Of a DNA stretch of 64,000 nt, positions 31,445 to 40,506 are shown in pieces. A program made the position numbers and the translations under genes. The DNA comes from Pseudonocardia parietis. GTDB lineage: Bacteria > Actinomycetota > Actinomycetes > Mycobacteriales > Pseudonocardiaceae. The notes under the pieces were generated by a model. The model saw only the letters and a list, made by a program, of their open reading frames with translations, was not told where the DNA came from and did no database searches. The stretch is taken from the NCBI RefSeq assembly GCF_017876315.1, contig NZ_JAGINU010000001.1, forward strand, positions 3,472,001-3,536,000. Reading direction: 5' to 3'. Within the stretch, counting starts at the first letter, position 1; the number at the start of each line of letters is the position of its first letter.

Positions 31445-32686
31445 GTGAGCGACGAGATTCTCGTGTCGGTGGACGGCCACGTCATGGAGCCGACGGACCT
31501 GTTCAGGACCAGGCTCCCGAAGAACCTGCGGGACCGCGCCGTGTGGGAGGAGGACCTCGAGTTCGAACCCCTGGGCGACGACGGCAGGCGGTTCTTCCGC
31601 CGGGCCCACGCCCCGGGCATGGACGGGTGGACCTACTCCCGGTTCCTGCACTTCGACGGGACACCGAACACCGGCCAGGTGGACCGGATCCTCGAGGACA
31701 TGGACCTGGACGGCATCACGGGTCAGGTGATGCACCCCAACCTGACCCTGCTGTGGGTGTTCACGAACGACCACGAGTGGTCCCTGGCGCACGCCAAGGT
31801 CTACAACGACTACGTCATCGAGAACTTCACCGAGCAGACCGATCGCATCAAGCCCAGTGCGGTCATCCCGATCACCGATGTCCCGGACGCGGTCGCCGAG
31901 ATCGAGCGGGTGGCGAAGCGGGGGATCAAGGCGATCCTGCTGCCCGCGACCCCGCACGTCCCGTACCACTCGCGCGAGTTCGATCCACTGTGGGCGGCGG
32001 CCCAGGCGAACGGCCTGGTCGTCATGTTCCACGTGGCCAGCGGTGGCATCGAGATGGAGCAGGACGCCAGCCGCAACATGCAGGGCATGATGATGGCGGT
32101 GGCCCAGGCACACCGGGACCTCACCGAGGAGGACGTGGTCGTCCGGATGACAGGGCAGGGCATGTACGCCGCCCTGACCCCGGGCCAGGTCCTCATCTCG
32201 CTGGTCGGCGGTGGTGTCTGCGAGCGTTTCCCGCAGCTGCAGTTCGCCCTGGTGGAGTTCAACGCCAACTGGCTGGCCGGCCTCATGGGCGCGATGGACA
32301 AGGCGTGGACGGTCGGCATCGGGCAGGACCCGGACTACTGGGTCGGCAAGTACGACGAGACGCTGCCGGCCGGTGAGCAGTTCGCGATGGCGCGGCTGTT
32401 CAAGGTCAACGACAAGTGGCCCTACCCGCTGCGGCCCAGCGAGTACGTCCGTCGCCAGATCCACGTGTCGTTCCAGGACGACCCGGTCGCGGTCGCGACG
32501 CGGCACATCACCGGGATCCCGACGCTGGTGTGGGGCTCGGACTACCCGCACGCGGAGGGCACCTTCGGACGCAGCCACGAGGCGGTCGACCACCTCTTCC
32601 AGGGCGTCGATCCGGCGGAGCGTGCCCAGATCGTCGGCGGCACCATGGCCAAGCTGATGGACTTCAAGATCCCCACCCTCGGATGA
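31445..32686 (+). CDS. Amidohydrolase family 2 protein (ACMSD/decarboxylase type)
   Basis: A 413-aa TIM-barrel metal hydrolase. The N-terminal SVDGHVMEPTDLF corresponds to the DxH-EP motif of the amidohydrolase_2 family. FHVASGG near residue 200 and the late WGSDYPHAEGTF with the active-site Asp complete the set. Members decarboxylate aromatic acids or hydrolyse C-C and C-N bonds. GTG start supported by AGGGAGAG. It is the first gene of a plus-strand operon with VOC, SDR, SRPBCC and F420-reductase-like genes, divergent from the P450. Confidence 0.86.
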   Translation: MSDEILVSVDGHVMEPTDLFRTRLPKNLRDRAVWEEDLEFEPLGDDGRRFFRRAHAPGMDGWTYSRFLHFDGTPNTGQVDRILEDMDLDGITGQVMHPNLTLLWVFTNDHEWSLAHAKVYNDYVIENFTEQTDRIKPSAVIPITDVPDAVAEIERVAKRGIKAILLPATPHVPYHSREFDPLWAAAQANGLVVMFHVASGGIEMEQDASRNMQGMMMAVAQAHRDLTEEDVVVRMTGQGMYAALTPGQVLISLVGGGVCERFPQLQFALVEFNANWLAGLMGAMDKAWTVGIGQDPDYWVGKYDETLPAGEQFAMARLFKVNDKWPYPLRPSEYVRRQIHVSFQDDPVAVATRHITGIPTLVWGSDYPHAEGTFGRSHEAVDHLFQGVDPAERAQIVGGTMAKLMDFKIPTLG

Positions 32687-32736
32687 CCACGCGTTCGCAC
32701 CGGGTACCACCGGCGGAGAAGGAGAGGACCGACCCG

Positions 32737-33708
32737 ATGTCGGAGGACACGATCAGCAGCGCAGCAGTGGTCCCGGCGTACCGCGCCACGATGATGTTCC
32801 ACCCCAGCCACCACGTCCCGGACCTGAACGAGGCCGAGGAGTGGTTCCGCCGGGTGTTCGGACGGGACAGCATCCCGCTGTCGATCCTGTCCAAGAACCG
32901 GACGGACGGGAAGAAGGGGCCGGACTACTCGACGTTCACCCCGATCAGCGACGTCCTGTTCGACACGATCGACCCGAAGAAGTACGTCATCCTCGGCGAG
33001 CAGCGCTACGCGGCGGTCGAGACTCCGCACCTGAAGGCGCTCGGCTGGTACGTCGAGGGGATGACCGAGCTCTTCGGGGAGCTCAAGCGCCGTGGCATCA
33101 AGGTCATGAGCCAGCTCGACGAGCTCGCGGACGGCGACGAGCCGCCGCACGCCGCGGGCGCGCCGATGCCGCTGTTCTTCACCTACCCCGAGGACGCGGG
33201 GATCCGCTACGAGTTCATGCCGCCGCCCCCGGGCCCCTCGCCGCTGGACCCGCGGACCACGCCGGGCTGGACCCGGCCGCCGGTGTCCGAGGACGACCCG
33301 CTCGGCATCGTCTGCTGCTCGCACCACACGGTCCTCACCGACCGGCCCGAGCGCGTCATGCAGCTGACCGTCGACGTGCTCGGCGGCACCGTCATCGGCG
33401 AGGGACGGGACGAGGTGCGCGGCACGACCTGCACCTGGGTGCGGCTGGCGGACTCCGTCTTCGAGTACGCGGTGCCGGACGAGGGCACCGCGGCCCACGC
33501 CGACCGGGCGGCCCGCGCCCCGCACGACACGTACCACGCACTCACCTTCCGGGTCGCGGACCTGGCGAAGGTCGAGCGGCACCTCGAGGCCCAGGGCGTC
33601 CGGATCGCGCTGCGCTCCGCGGACACGATCGTCGTGGACCCCGCGACCGCGCTCGGTGTCCCGTGGGGCTTCACGACCGCCGTTCTCCCCGGCGACGACC
33701 GCGTCTGA
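32737..33708 (+). CDS. VOC-superfamily protein with two domains
   Basis: A 323-aa protein with tandem glyoxalase/extradiol-dioxygenase-like (VOC) halves. The first begins MMFHPSHHVPDLNEAEEWFR, the second CCSHHTVLTDRPERVMQLTV. His residues at both openings and Glu in IRYEFMPPP are candidate metal ligands. I chose ATG 32737 because AAGGAGAGGA lies eight bases upstream. An ATG at 32683 overlapping the amidohydrolase stop is the alternative. It could be a ring-cleavage dioxygenase, isomerase or hydrolase; the usual BphC-type length is about 290-300 aa, so extradiol cleavage is possible but unproven. Confidence 0.72.
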   Translation: MSEDTISSAAVVPAYRATMMFHPSHHVPDLNEAEEWFRRVFGRDSIPLSILSKNRTDGKKGPDYSTFTPISDVLFDTIDPKKYVILGEQRYAAVETPHLKALGWYVEGMTELFGELKRRGIKVMSQLDELADGDEPPHAAGAPMPLFFTYPEDAGIRYEFMPPPPGPSPLDPRTTPGWTRPPVSEDDPLGIVCCSHHTVLTDRPERVMQLTVDVLGGTVIGEGRDEVRGTTCTWVRLADSVFEYAVPDEGTAAHADRAARAPHDTYHALTFRVADLAKVERHLEAQGVRIALRSADTIVVDPATALGVPWGFTTAVLPGDDRV

Positions 33709-33735
33709 CGGCGTCCCCCGATCCGAGGCAGGAAC

Positions 33736-34653
33736 ATGGAAAAGTACGGCTTCGAGGGACGCGTCGCGGTGGTCACCGGCGCCGGTCGCGGGCTCGGGCG
33801 GGCGCACGCGCGGCTGCTGGCCGCGCGCGGTGCCGCCGTGGTGGTCAACGACCTCGGTGGCAACACCCGCGGTGAGGGCCACGACGACGGGCCCGCGCAG
33901 GCGGTCGTCGACGAGATCACCGAGGCGGGCGGCACCGCGGTCGCGAACGCCGCCGACGTCTCCACCCCCGAGGGTGGACGGGCGATCGTCGAGCAGGCCG
34001 TGGAGCGGTTCGGCCGGATCGACATCGTGGTCAACAACGCGGGCAACGTCCACTTCGCGGGCATCGCGGACGCGGACGCCGACATCCTGGACAGCCACTA
34101 CGCGGTCCACGTCCGGGGTTCCTTCAACACCGTGCACGCGGCCTGGCCGCACATGGTGGCGCAGAACTACGGCCGGATCGTGCTGACGACCTCGCACGGG
34201 ATCTTCGGGGCACCGGACAACCTCAGCTACGCGATGGCGAAAGCGGGCACGATCGGGCTGGCCCGGGCGATCAAGGTCAACGCCGGCGACCAGGACATCA
34301 GGATCAACCTGATCGCCCCGGCGGCGGTGACGCGGCTGGCGGGCAAGGACCCGGACGGGCAGGCGCCGCCCGCGCCCGCCGACATGGAGCCGGACCTGGT
34401 CTCCCCGGTGGTGGCCTACCTGGCGCACGAGAGCTGCCCGGTGTCGGGCGAGGTCTACGCGGCCGGGGCGGGGCGGTGCGCGCGGGTCTTCATCGCCGAG
34501 ACCGAGGGATACGTGCACCCGTCCATCACCGACCTGACCGTCGAGGACGTCGCCGAGAACTGGGCTGCGATCAACGACGAGTCCGGGTACCACGTGCCTG
34601 CCGACCTCTACTCCTGGGCCGGGCGCTTCCTCGCCCACCGCGCCGCCGGCTGA
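33736..34653 (+). CDS. SDR-family oxidoreductase, MFE-2/hydroxyacyl type
   Basis: A 305-aa SDR with the extended N-terminal insert VVNDLGGNTRGEGHDDGPAQ characteristic of the peroxisomal multifunctional enzyme type 2 dehydrogenase unit. The cofactor motif is TGAGRGLG, NNAGN is present, and the catalytic pair is YAMAK. It probably oxidises a (3R)-hydroxyacyl-CoA. The C-terminal tail (HPSITDLTVEDVAENWAAIN) is also seen in such proteins. It is third in the amidohydrolase operon. Confidence 0.87.
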   Translation: MEKYGFEGRVAVVTGAGRGLGRAHARLLAARGAAVVVNDLGGNTRGEGHDDGPAQAVVDEITEAGGTAVANAADVSTPEGGRAIVEQAVERFGRIDIVVNNAGNVHFAGIADADADILDSHYAVHVRGSFNTVHAAWPHMVAQNYGRIVLTTSHGIFGAPDNLSYAMAKAGTIGLARAIKVNAGDQDIRINLIAPAAVTRLAGKDPDGQAPPAPADMEPDLVSPVVAYLAHESCPVSGEVYAAGAGRCARVFIAETEGYVHPSITDLTVEDVAENWAAINDESGYHVPADLYSWAGRFLAHRAAG

Positions 34654-34699
34654 GTCCCGGGGCACGCCGACTTCTCCGACGACATCCGAGGTGGACACC

Positions 34700-35104
34700 A
34701 TGCCCGAGGTACACGCCGAGCTCACGACCGACCGTGACCCCGACGAGCTCGCGAAGATCGTGACGGACTACTACGGGATCCACACCTGGTCCGCGGGGGT
34801 GAACGCCACCGCGGCGGACGAGACCCGGCCGGGCACCCGGCTCTGCACACTGGCGAGCGGTGCCCGGGTCGCCGAGCAGCTCGTCGACTTCGGGCCGACG
34901 TTCGTCCGCTACCGGATGATCACCGACGAGACCAGCCCGATGTCGGACTACGAGGCCGAGCTCCGGGTCACCCCCGGCGCGACCGGCGGGTCCGTCCTGA
35001 GCTGGGGCGCGAGCTTCCACTGCGCCCCCTCGCTCGAGGAGCCGCTCACCGGGGGCATCCGGGCCACGTTCGAGCAGGGACTCGAGGACCTCCGGGCATC
35101 GTGA
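34700..35104 (+). CDS. SRPBCC (polyketide cyclase/START-like) family protein
   Basis: A 134-aa protein whose alternating beta pattern (VHAELTTDRDPDELAKIVTDY, then SVLSWGASFHCAP, long C-terminal helix GGIRATFEQGLEDLRAS) fits the SRPBCC hydrophobic-cavity fold. ATG 34700 has GAGGTG six bases upstream; a GTG at 34691 is in frame. Its stop overlaps the next GTG. Such proteins bind or cyclise hydrophobic ligands; the exact role in the operon is unknown. Confidence 0.75.
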   Translation: MPEVHAELTTDRDPDELAKIVTDYYGIHTWSAGVNATAADETRPGTRLCTLASGARVAEQLVDFGPTFVRYRMITDETSPMSDYEAELRVTPGATGGSVLSWGASFHCAPSLEEPLTGGIRATFEQGLEDLRAS

Positions 35105-35808
35105 CCCCTCCCGCCCTCGGGATCCTCGGGGCCGGCAGGCAGGGCTCAGCGCTCGCCGGGCTCGCCGTGTCGGCGGGCCTGGACGTCGTGCTGGGCAACT
35201 CGCGGGGCCCGCACACCCTGGCGGAACTCGTCGCGGAGCTCGGGCCCGCGGCGCGGGCGGTGACGGCGGCCGAGGTCGCCGCCACCGCCGGGATCGTCGT
35301 CGTGGCCGTGCCGCTGCACGCGCTCCCCGAGCTGCCCGCGACCGCGCTCGCCGGGCGGACCGTCGTCGACGCCACCAACTACTACCCGGGCTGGAACGGC
35401 CCGATCGCCGAGCTCGACGCCGGCGCGGTCACCTCGAGCACACTCGTGCAGCGCCGTCTCCCGGGAGCCGCGGTCGTCAAGGCGTTCAACACGATCGACT
35501 CCCGTCGGCTGCGCAGCCTGGCCCGGCCCCCGGGTGATCCGCAGCGCAGCGCGCTCCCGGTCGCGGGGGACCGGGCACCGGCCGTCGACCGCGTCGTCGG
35601 GCTGCACGATCGGCTCGGCTACGACGCCGTCGTCGTCGGCGGGCTGGACGAGAGCGGGTGCATCGAACCCGGCACCCCGGCCTTCGGCGCTCCCTACCGT
35701 GGGCCTGAGCCGTCCGATGTGGACCGAGCCACCTGGTTCGCCGAGACCCCGGGGGTCGCGGTTCCCGCGGCGACCCTGCGCGCGCTGGTCGGACGAGCCC
35801 CGCGCTGA
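35101..35808 (+). CDS. F420-dependent NADP oxidoreductase-like protein
   Basis: A 235-aa Rossmann protein with GILGAGRQGSALAGLAVSAG at the N-terminus, GNSRGPHTL (the NADP phosphate-binding style of F420-NADP reductases), VVAVPLHAL and AFNTI. This matches the NADPH-dependent F420 reductase family, although many relatives use other redox partners. GTG overlaps the SRPBCC stop. Last gene of the amidohydrolase operon. It may recycle F420H2 for an oxidoreductase of the pathway, or act as a reductase on a substrate itself. Confidence 0.78.
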   Translation: MTPPALGILGAGRQGSALAGLAVSAGLDVVLGNSRGPHTLAELVAELGPAARAVTAAEVAATAGIVVVAVPLHALPELPATALAGRTVVDATNYYPGWNGPIAELDAGAVTSSTLVQRRLPGAAVVKAFNTIDSRRLRSLARPPGDPQRSALPVAGDRAPAVDRVVGLHDRLGYDAVVVGGLDESGCIEPGTPAFGAPYRGPEPSDVDRATWFAETPGVAVPAATLRALVGRAPR

Positions 35809-35814
35809 TCGTGG

Positions 35815-35881
35815 GGTGATCGACGGCTGTGGAGTGGGGCGCTCGCGACGCGGACGCAACACTCCCCAGCCGTCGATCACC
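35815..35881. terminator. Large bidirectional hairpin terminator
   Basis: 15-bp perfect arms GGTGATCGACGGCTG (35815-35829) and CAGCCGTCGATCACC (35867-35881), with further imperfect pairing inside (GGAGTG against CACTCC). It lies between the convergent F420-reductase-like and MFS genes. Confidence 0.8.
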
Positions 35882-35886
35882 GCCGG

Positions 35887-37347
35887 TCAGGCTTCCGGTG
35901 CGCCGACCCGGGGCGCCAGAGGCGGTGCCGGGGTGGTGGCGGCCCGGGCGTTCGGGCGCATGAGCAGGGCCAGCACGAGTCCGGCGACACAGCAGGCGCC
36001 GATGAACACGAAGACCGAGTTGAACGCCCCGGTCGTGGCGTAGTTAGTGCCGGGCACGACGGACAGGCTCAGCAGCAGGGTGACGATCGCGGTACCGACG
36101 CCGGTGAACGCGAGGCGGACCACGGTGAGCATCCCGGTCATCTCGCCGGTGTTCTCGGCGGGGACCTCCTCGATGATCAGGTTGGGCAGCGAGGTCGTGA
36201 CGAAGGACGTGGCCATCAGGCCGATGGCGACCGCGAACGCGAAGCCGACGACCGTCGAGCTCAGTGCGGCCAGAGCGATGGCGGAGGCGATGCCGAGGAC
36301 CGTGCCGATGATCAGCGGGCGGCGTGCGCCCGCCTTGGCGGCGATGCGCCCGCTGATCGGCGCCGCGGCGAAGGCGAGGATCGTGCTCCCGGCCCCGATG
36401 GCGCCCGCGACGGTGGCACTGAGCCCGAGTCCCACCGGAGCGTCGGCCGGCGAGATGTAGACCAGCGGGATGACGACGACCGCCCCGCCGAGGAGACCGG
36501 CGGAGAGCGAGACCATCGCGGCCAGGGAGAGGGCGAGCTTGCGCTGCCGGAACATCCTGATGTTGATCAGCGGGCTCTCGTGGCGCAGCTCCCACCAGAC
36601 CCACGCGACCAGCGCCGCCACGCCGGCCACGGCAGCGCCGATCGTCCGCCCGTCCGCCCAGGTCCAGGTGGCCGACTTGGTTACGGCGAGCAGGACCAGC
36701 GCGATCGCCGCGGCGAACAGCACGGCGCCGCCGTAGTCGATGCGTTCGACACGGGCGACGACCGTCGACCTGGGCAGCGCGAGACAGGCGACGGCGGAGA
36801 CGATGGCGATCACACCCGCGACGACGAACAGGTAGTGCCAGTCCAGGTTGTCGATGATGATGCCGCTCATCAGACCGCCGAGGGCCGCGGCCAGCATCAC
36901 GGTCGCGGCGATGAGGGCGATGGCCATCGGCACCCGCTTCGGGGCCAGGTGCTCGCGGGCGAGGCCGAAGCAGAGCGGGAGGATACCGCCGGAGACGCCC
37001 TGGATGGCGCGTCCGATCACGACTCCGATGAGCGTGCCCGTCGCGATGGACACGATCGAGCCGATGACGGAGACGAGCAACAGGATGATCAGTAGCCGGC
37101 GCCGGCCGTAGATGTCACCGAGGCGCCCGCAGACCGCGGCGGAGACGGCGGCCACCAACAGGAACGCGGTGACAACCCAGCTGACGTCCGCGGCGTTCGC
37201 GTCGAACACCTCCATCAGGCGGGGGAGCGCGATCAGCATCATCGCCGACTCGATCGAGCTGACGATGTCGGCCACGATCAGAACGGTGATGATCACCCAG
37301 GTAGGGCGGACCAGGGGCGGTACGAGAGGAGCGTGTGAGGACGTCAT
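35887..37347 (-). CDS. DHA2-type MFS transporter, 14 membrane segments
   Basis: A 486-aa hydrophobic protein with about 14 transmembrane helices. The cytoplasmic loop GDIYGRRRLL after helix 2 is the MFS motif A, and the length and segment count fit the DHA2 (EmrB/QacA) drug exporter family. It is transcribed after the mycofactocin-type SDR (gap 15 bp) and is probably in the same operon. It may export a toxic substrate or intermediate. Confidence 0.86.
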   Translation of the reverse strand: MTSSHAPLVPPLVRPTWVIITVLIVADIVSSIESAMMLIALPRLMEVFDANAADVSWVVTAFLLVAAVSAAVCGRLGDIYGRRRLLIILLLVSVIGSIVSIATGTLIGVVIGRAIQGVSGGILPLCFGLAREHLAPKRVPMAIALIAATVMLAAALGGLMSGIIIDNLDWHYLFVVAGVIAIVSAVACLALPRSTVVARVERIDYGGAVLFAAAIALVLLAVTKSATWTWADGRTIGAAVAGVAALVAWVWWELRHESPLINIRMFRQRKLALSLAAMVSLSAGLLGGAVVVIPLVYISPADAPVGLGLSATVAGAIGAGSTILAFAAAPISGRIAAKAGARRPLIIGTVLGIASAIALAALSSTVVGFAFAVAIGLMATSFVTTSLPNLIIEEVPAENTGEMTGMLTVVRLAFTGVGTAIVTLLLSLSVVPGTNYATTGAFNSVFVFIGACCVAGLVLALLMRPNARAATTPAPPLAPRVGAPEA

Positions 37348-37362
37348 TGTCGGTTCCGCTTC

Positions 37363-38232
37363 CTAGTCGGCGATGCCGGCGCTGCTCATCGGCAGCATCT
37401 GTCCGGAGTCGATCTTGAGCTGCAGGCCGGTGATGTACTTCGACTCGTCGCTGGCCAGGAACGCGACGGAGTCGCTGACCTCGGAGGCGTCCATCCACTT
37501 GATGCCCATCGGCGAGCCGGCGGCGAACACCGCCTCGGCGTCCTCGCGCGTCGGGTTCTCCAGATCGGGCCGGAAGACGCGGTACATGGGCGGGCTGTGC
37601 AGCATGTCGGTGTCGACGTTGTACGGGTGGACCGCGTTCACCCGGATCCGGCGCGGCGCCAGGTGGCCCGCCAGCTCGTGCACCAGCCGGGCGATGTGAC
37701 GCTTGGAGGTCGTGTACGCGGCGCCGCCGATACCGTTCGCGGGATTGCTGGTTCCGTGGGTCATCAGGGCGGCGGTGGAACCGGTGCAGATGATCGATCC
37801 ACCGTTCTCCGTCATGTGCGGCAACGCGACCTCGATCGCGTTCAGCGCCCCGATGTAGTTGGTTCCCATGGTGTCGAAGTAGGCCTGCAGCGGGGTCCCC
37901 TTACCGAAGGGTGCGATCCCCGCGTTGGCGACGACCACGTCCAGCCGCCCGAACTCGGCCACCCCGGCGTCCACCGCCTCGCGCAGCTGGGTGCGCTCGC
38001 GGACGTCCGCCTTGCGCGCGAGCACCCGGCGGTCGTACGACTCGACCAGCTTGGCCGTCTCGGCGAGGTCCGCGTCGGTGGCCAGCGGGTACTCGTTGCT
38101 CGGGATGTCCTCGCACAGGTCGACCGCGATGATGTCGGCGCCCTCGGCCGCCAGCCGGATCGCATGGCTGCGGCCCTGGCCGCGAGCCGCGCCCGTCACG
38201 AAGGCAACCTTGCCTGTCAGTCGTCCAGTCAC
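37363..38232 (-). CDS. Mycofactocin-coupled SDR-family oxidoreductase
   Basis: A 289-aa SDR. It opens with GKVAFVTGAARGQGRSHAIR and carries the long insert IPSNEYPLATDADLAETAKL that defines mycofactocin-coupled SDRs. The catalytic pair is YTTSK. The GTG at 38232 has GGGAGA upstream. It is a relative of 27936-28751; both probably carry a bound nicotinamide cofactor re-oxidised by mycofactocin. It is followed by an MFS exporter and lies between two TetR/P450 regions. It probably oxidises a secondary alcohol or terpene alcohol. Confidence 0.86.
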   Translation of the reverse strand: MTGRLTGKVAFVTGAARGQGRSHAIRLAAEGADIIAVDLCEDIPSNEYPLATDADLAETAKLVESYDRRVLARKADVRERTQLREAVDAGVAEFGRLDVVVANAGIAPFGKGTPLQAYFDTMGTNYIGALNAIEVALPHMTENGGSIICTGSTAALMTHGTSNPANGIGGAAYTTSKRHIARLVHELAGHLAPRRIRVNAVHPYNVDTDMLHSPPMYRVFRPDLENPTREDAEAVFAAGSPMGIKWMDASEVSDSVAFLASDESKYITGLQLKIDSGQMLPMSSAGIAD

Positions 38233-38276
38233 AGTGTCTCCCGGCGAAATGGGTTGGGTCTCAGAATTGAGTGATT

Positions 38277-38295
38277 GGGGTTACTCTAATACCCC
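38277..38295. promoter_or_regulatory. Weak inverted repeat upstream of mycofactocin-type SDR
   Basis: GGGGTTACTCTAATACCCC has 5-bp arms (GGGGT/ACCCC) and a nine-base AT-rich centre, 45 bp upstream of the SDR start. It could be an operator; evidence is only symmetry and position. The rest of the 284-bp gap shows nothing clear. Confidence 0.3.
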
Positions 38296-38516
38296 ACAGG
38301 CGGCGTGGCGATAGTCTGTCGTGCCGCGCGATCCGGTCCGGTCGGGGCCGGTGGTGGTCCGTGTGGGCCCGCACGTGAGCGCGAACGGAGCAGCTCAGGC
38401 TCTGATAGGCGAGTACCCGGCGTCAGCACGCGCCCGGGACCTTTCTCTCTGGGGAGCGGTCGACAGCTCGGACGCAAGCCGAAGGTGAGTAACCTGATCT
38501 ACGCGGCTCGCGTGGG

Positions 38517-39125
38517 TTAGCGGTCCAGGCCGTCGGCCAGGAGGGCGAAGGCGTCGGTCACCTCTTGACGGAGCAGCTCGGGAGAGGGGGCGTCGCCGCT
38601 GTCGAGCCAGCGGTGGAGCACCACGCGGAGGGCGGCGAGTGCGGCGGCGGCGCACAGCGCGGGGTAGATCGGCGGCGCCCCCGGATCCACCCGGGCGCTG
38701 ATCGCATCGGCGAGGGCCTTCTCGTAGGTCGAGTGCATCGCCATCTGGCGGGGGGCCAGGAGCGGGCTGTCCCGGACGACGCGCAGGGCGAGGAGTCGGT
38801 CGCGACCGGCCGCGTCCCGATGCTGCATTACCCGCATGACCGCCTCGCGCAGCGCGACGAGCACCGGCTCGCCCACCGGCCGGGTGCTGACCTCGGCGAT
38901 GAGGGTCTCCAGTCCCGGCACGGTGCTCGCGAGGATCGCGTCCTCCTTGCTGGGGAAGTAGTTGAAGAAGGTCCGCAGGCCCACGTCCGCCCGGGTGGCG
39001 ATCTGCTCGACGGTCACGTTCTCGACACCGTGCTGCGATGCCAGCAGCAGGGCCGCCCGCTGGATGGCCCCGCGCGTGGCGACCTTCTTCCGTTCGCGCC
39101 GGCCGAGCGTGGTGTCGGTGGTCAG
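38517..39125 (-). CDS. TetR-family regulator with apparent CTG start
   Basis: A 202-aa regulator if translation begins at CTG 39125, giving LTTDTTLGRRERKKVATRGA, then IQRAALLLASQHGVENVTVE and IATRADVGLRTFFNYFPSKE. The only conventional in-frame start, GTG 39017, falls after the first helix and would truncate the helix-turn-helix. An in-frame TAG lies upstream. AGAGGAGG precedes the CTG at normal spacing. It is divergent from the P450 gene at 39271 and probably controls it. Confidence 0.72.
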   Translation of the reverse strand: MTTDTTLGRRERKKVATRGAIQRAALLLASQHGVENVTVEQIATRADVGLRTFFNYFPSKEDAILASTVPGLETLIAEVSTRPVGEPVLVALREAVMRVMQHRDAAGRDRLLALRVVRDSPLLAPRQMAMHSTYEKALADAISARVDPGAPPIYPALCAAAALAALRVVLHRWLDSGDAPSPELLRQEVTDAFALLADGLDR

Positions 39126-39270
39126 GTCGTCCGCCTCCTCTGCCGGCTACTTCCGGGCCGGTCCCCGCTCGCCTTCCGACGGGCGGCGTCGCGGACCATC
39201 GTGGCACGCCGTGCAAAAATGCACGAGATGCGTCTTGACGCTCCCGTCGGCGGCGCGGTTCAGTGAAAGA

Positions 39271-40494
39271 GTGACCTCAGAGCCGAGTACCACCCCCGCC
39301 CCGACGCGGCCACCGCAGCGTTCTGGGTTTGATCCGATCACTCAACTCACCGCCGCCCGGAACACCGTGGGCGTCGTGCCGATCCAGATGGGGTTCGGTC
39401 CCAAGGCGTGGCTGATCACCCGGTACGTGGACATCAAGCGGGTGCTGAGCGACGCCGAGTCGTTCATCAGCGGGTGGTCCCCCGAGGATCTGGAGGACTC
39501 GCGTGCCGATCCCCGCAACGCGCTCGGTGAGCGGACCGGGAACCTGCTCGTCATGGACCCCCCGGACCACACGCGGCTGCGACGGCTGCTGACCGGCGAG
39601 TTCACGATGCGCCGGATGCGCAGGCTGGAGCCGCGGATCGTCGCGATCGTGGACGAGCACCTCGACGCCATGGAGCGGAAGGGTCCGCCCGCCGATCTCG
39701 TCGCCGACTTCGCGCTGCCGATCCCGTCGCTGGTGATCTGCGAGCTGCTCGGCGTCCCGCTCGAGGACCAGGGCGGGTTCCAGGAGCGCACCCGCAAGCA
39801 GATGGAGGCCGGCATCTCCGAGGCGGAGCAGGTCGCCCTCGCCAAGGAGTCGCTGGAGTACATGCGCACCCTCGTGGACCGCAAGCTCCGCGACCCCGGG
39901 GACGACATCCTGGGGATGCTGGTCCGCGACCACGGGGACGACGTGACCCGCGACGAGATGGTCGGGATCGCCGGGCTGCTGCTGCTGGCCGGGCACGAGA
40001 CGACGTCGAACATGCTGGGCCTCGGCACGCTGGCCCTGTTGCGCCACCCCGAGCAGCTCGCCATCGTCCGGGACGATCCGGACGCCGCCCCGGACGCGGT
40101 GGAGGAGCTGCTGCGCTGGCTGAGCGTGGTCAACGGCGGGGGCCCGCGGATGGCGACCCGGGACGTGGAGATCTCCGGCCAGCTGATCCGGAGCGGGGAG
40201 CTGATCGCCTTCAACCTGCCCACCGCGAACCGGGACCCGGCGCTGCTCGAGGACGCCGAGCGTTTGGACGTGACCCGCAAGGCCACCACGCACGTCGGCT
40301 TCGGGCACGGTGTGCACCACTGCCTCGGTGCCCCGCTCGCCCGGATGGAGATGCGCATCGCCTTCCCGGCGGTGCTCCGGCGCTTCCCCGATCTCGCCCT
40401 TGCCTGCGAGTTCGAGGACGTTCCCTTCGCCGTGAGCAAGACGATCTACGGCCTGGAGGCCCTGCCGGTGAAGTGGACCGAGCGGGACGGGTGA
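39271..40494 (+). CDS. Cytochrome P450
   Basis: A 407-aa soluble P450. The heme motif FGHGVHHCLGAPLAR carries Cys351; the I-helix is LLLLAGHETTSNM and the K-helix EELLRW. It fits the actinobacterial P450 families that use ferredoxin. GTG 39271 is chosen (GAAAGAG upstream) because the frame further upstream overlaps the TetR gene. No ferredoxin is adjacent, so it must use a partner from elsewhere such as 29627-29827. It is divergent from TetR. Confidence 0.9.
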   Translation: MTSEPSTTPAPTRPPQRSGFDPITQLTAARNTVGVVPIQMGFGPKAWLITRYVDIKRVLSDAESFISGWSPEDLEDSRADPRNALGERTGNLLVMDPPDHTRLRRLLTGEFTMRRMRRLEPRIVAIVDEHLDAMERKGPPADLVADFALPIPSLVICELLGVPLEDQGGFQERTRKQMEAGISEAEQVALAKESLEYMRTLVDRKLRDPGDDILGMLVRDHGDDVTRDEMVGIAGLLLLAGHETTSNMLGLGTLALLRHPEQLAIVRDDPDAAPDAVEELLRWLSVVNGGGPRMATRDVEISGQLIRSGELIAFNLPTANRDPALLEDAERLDVTRKATTHVGFGHGVHHCLGAPLARMEMRIAFPAVLRRFPDLALACEFEDVPFAVSKTIYGLEALPVKWTERDG

Positions 40495-40506
40495 CCGCCC
40501 GGCCCC

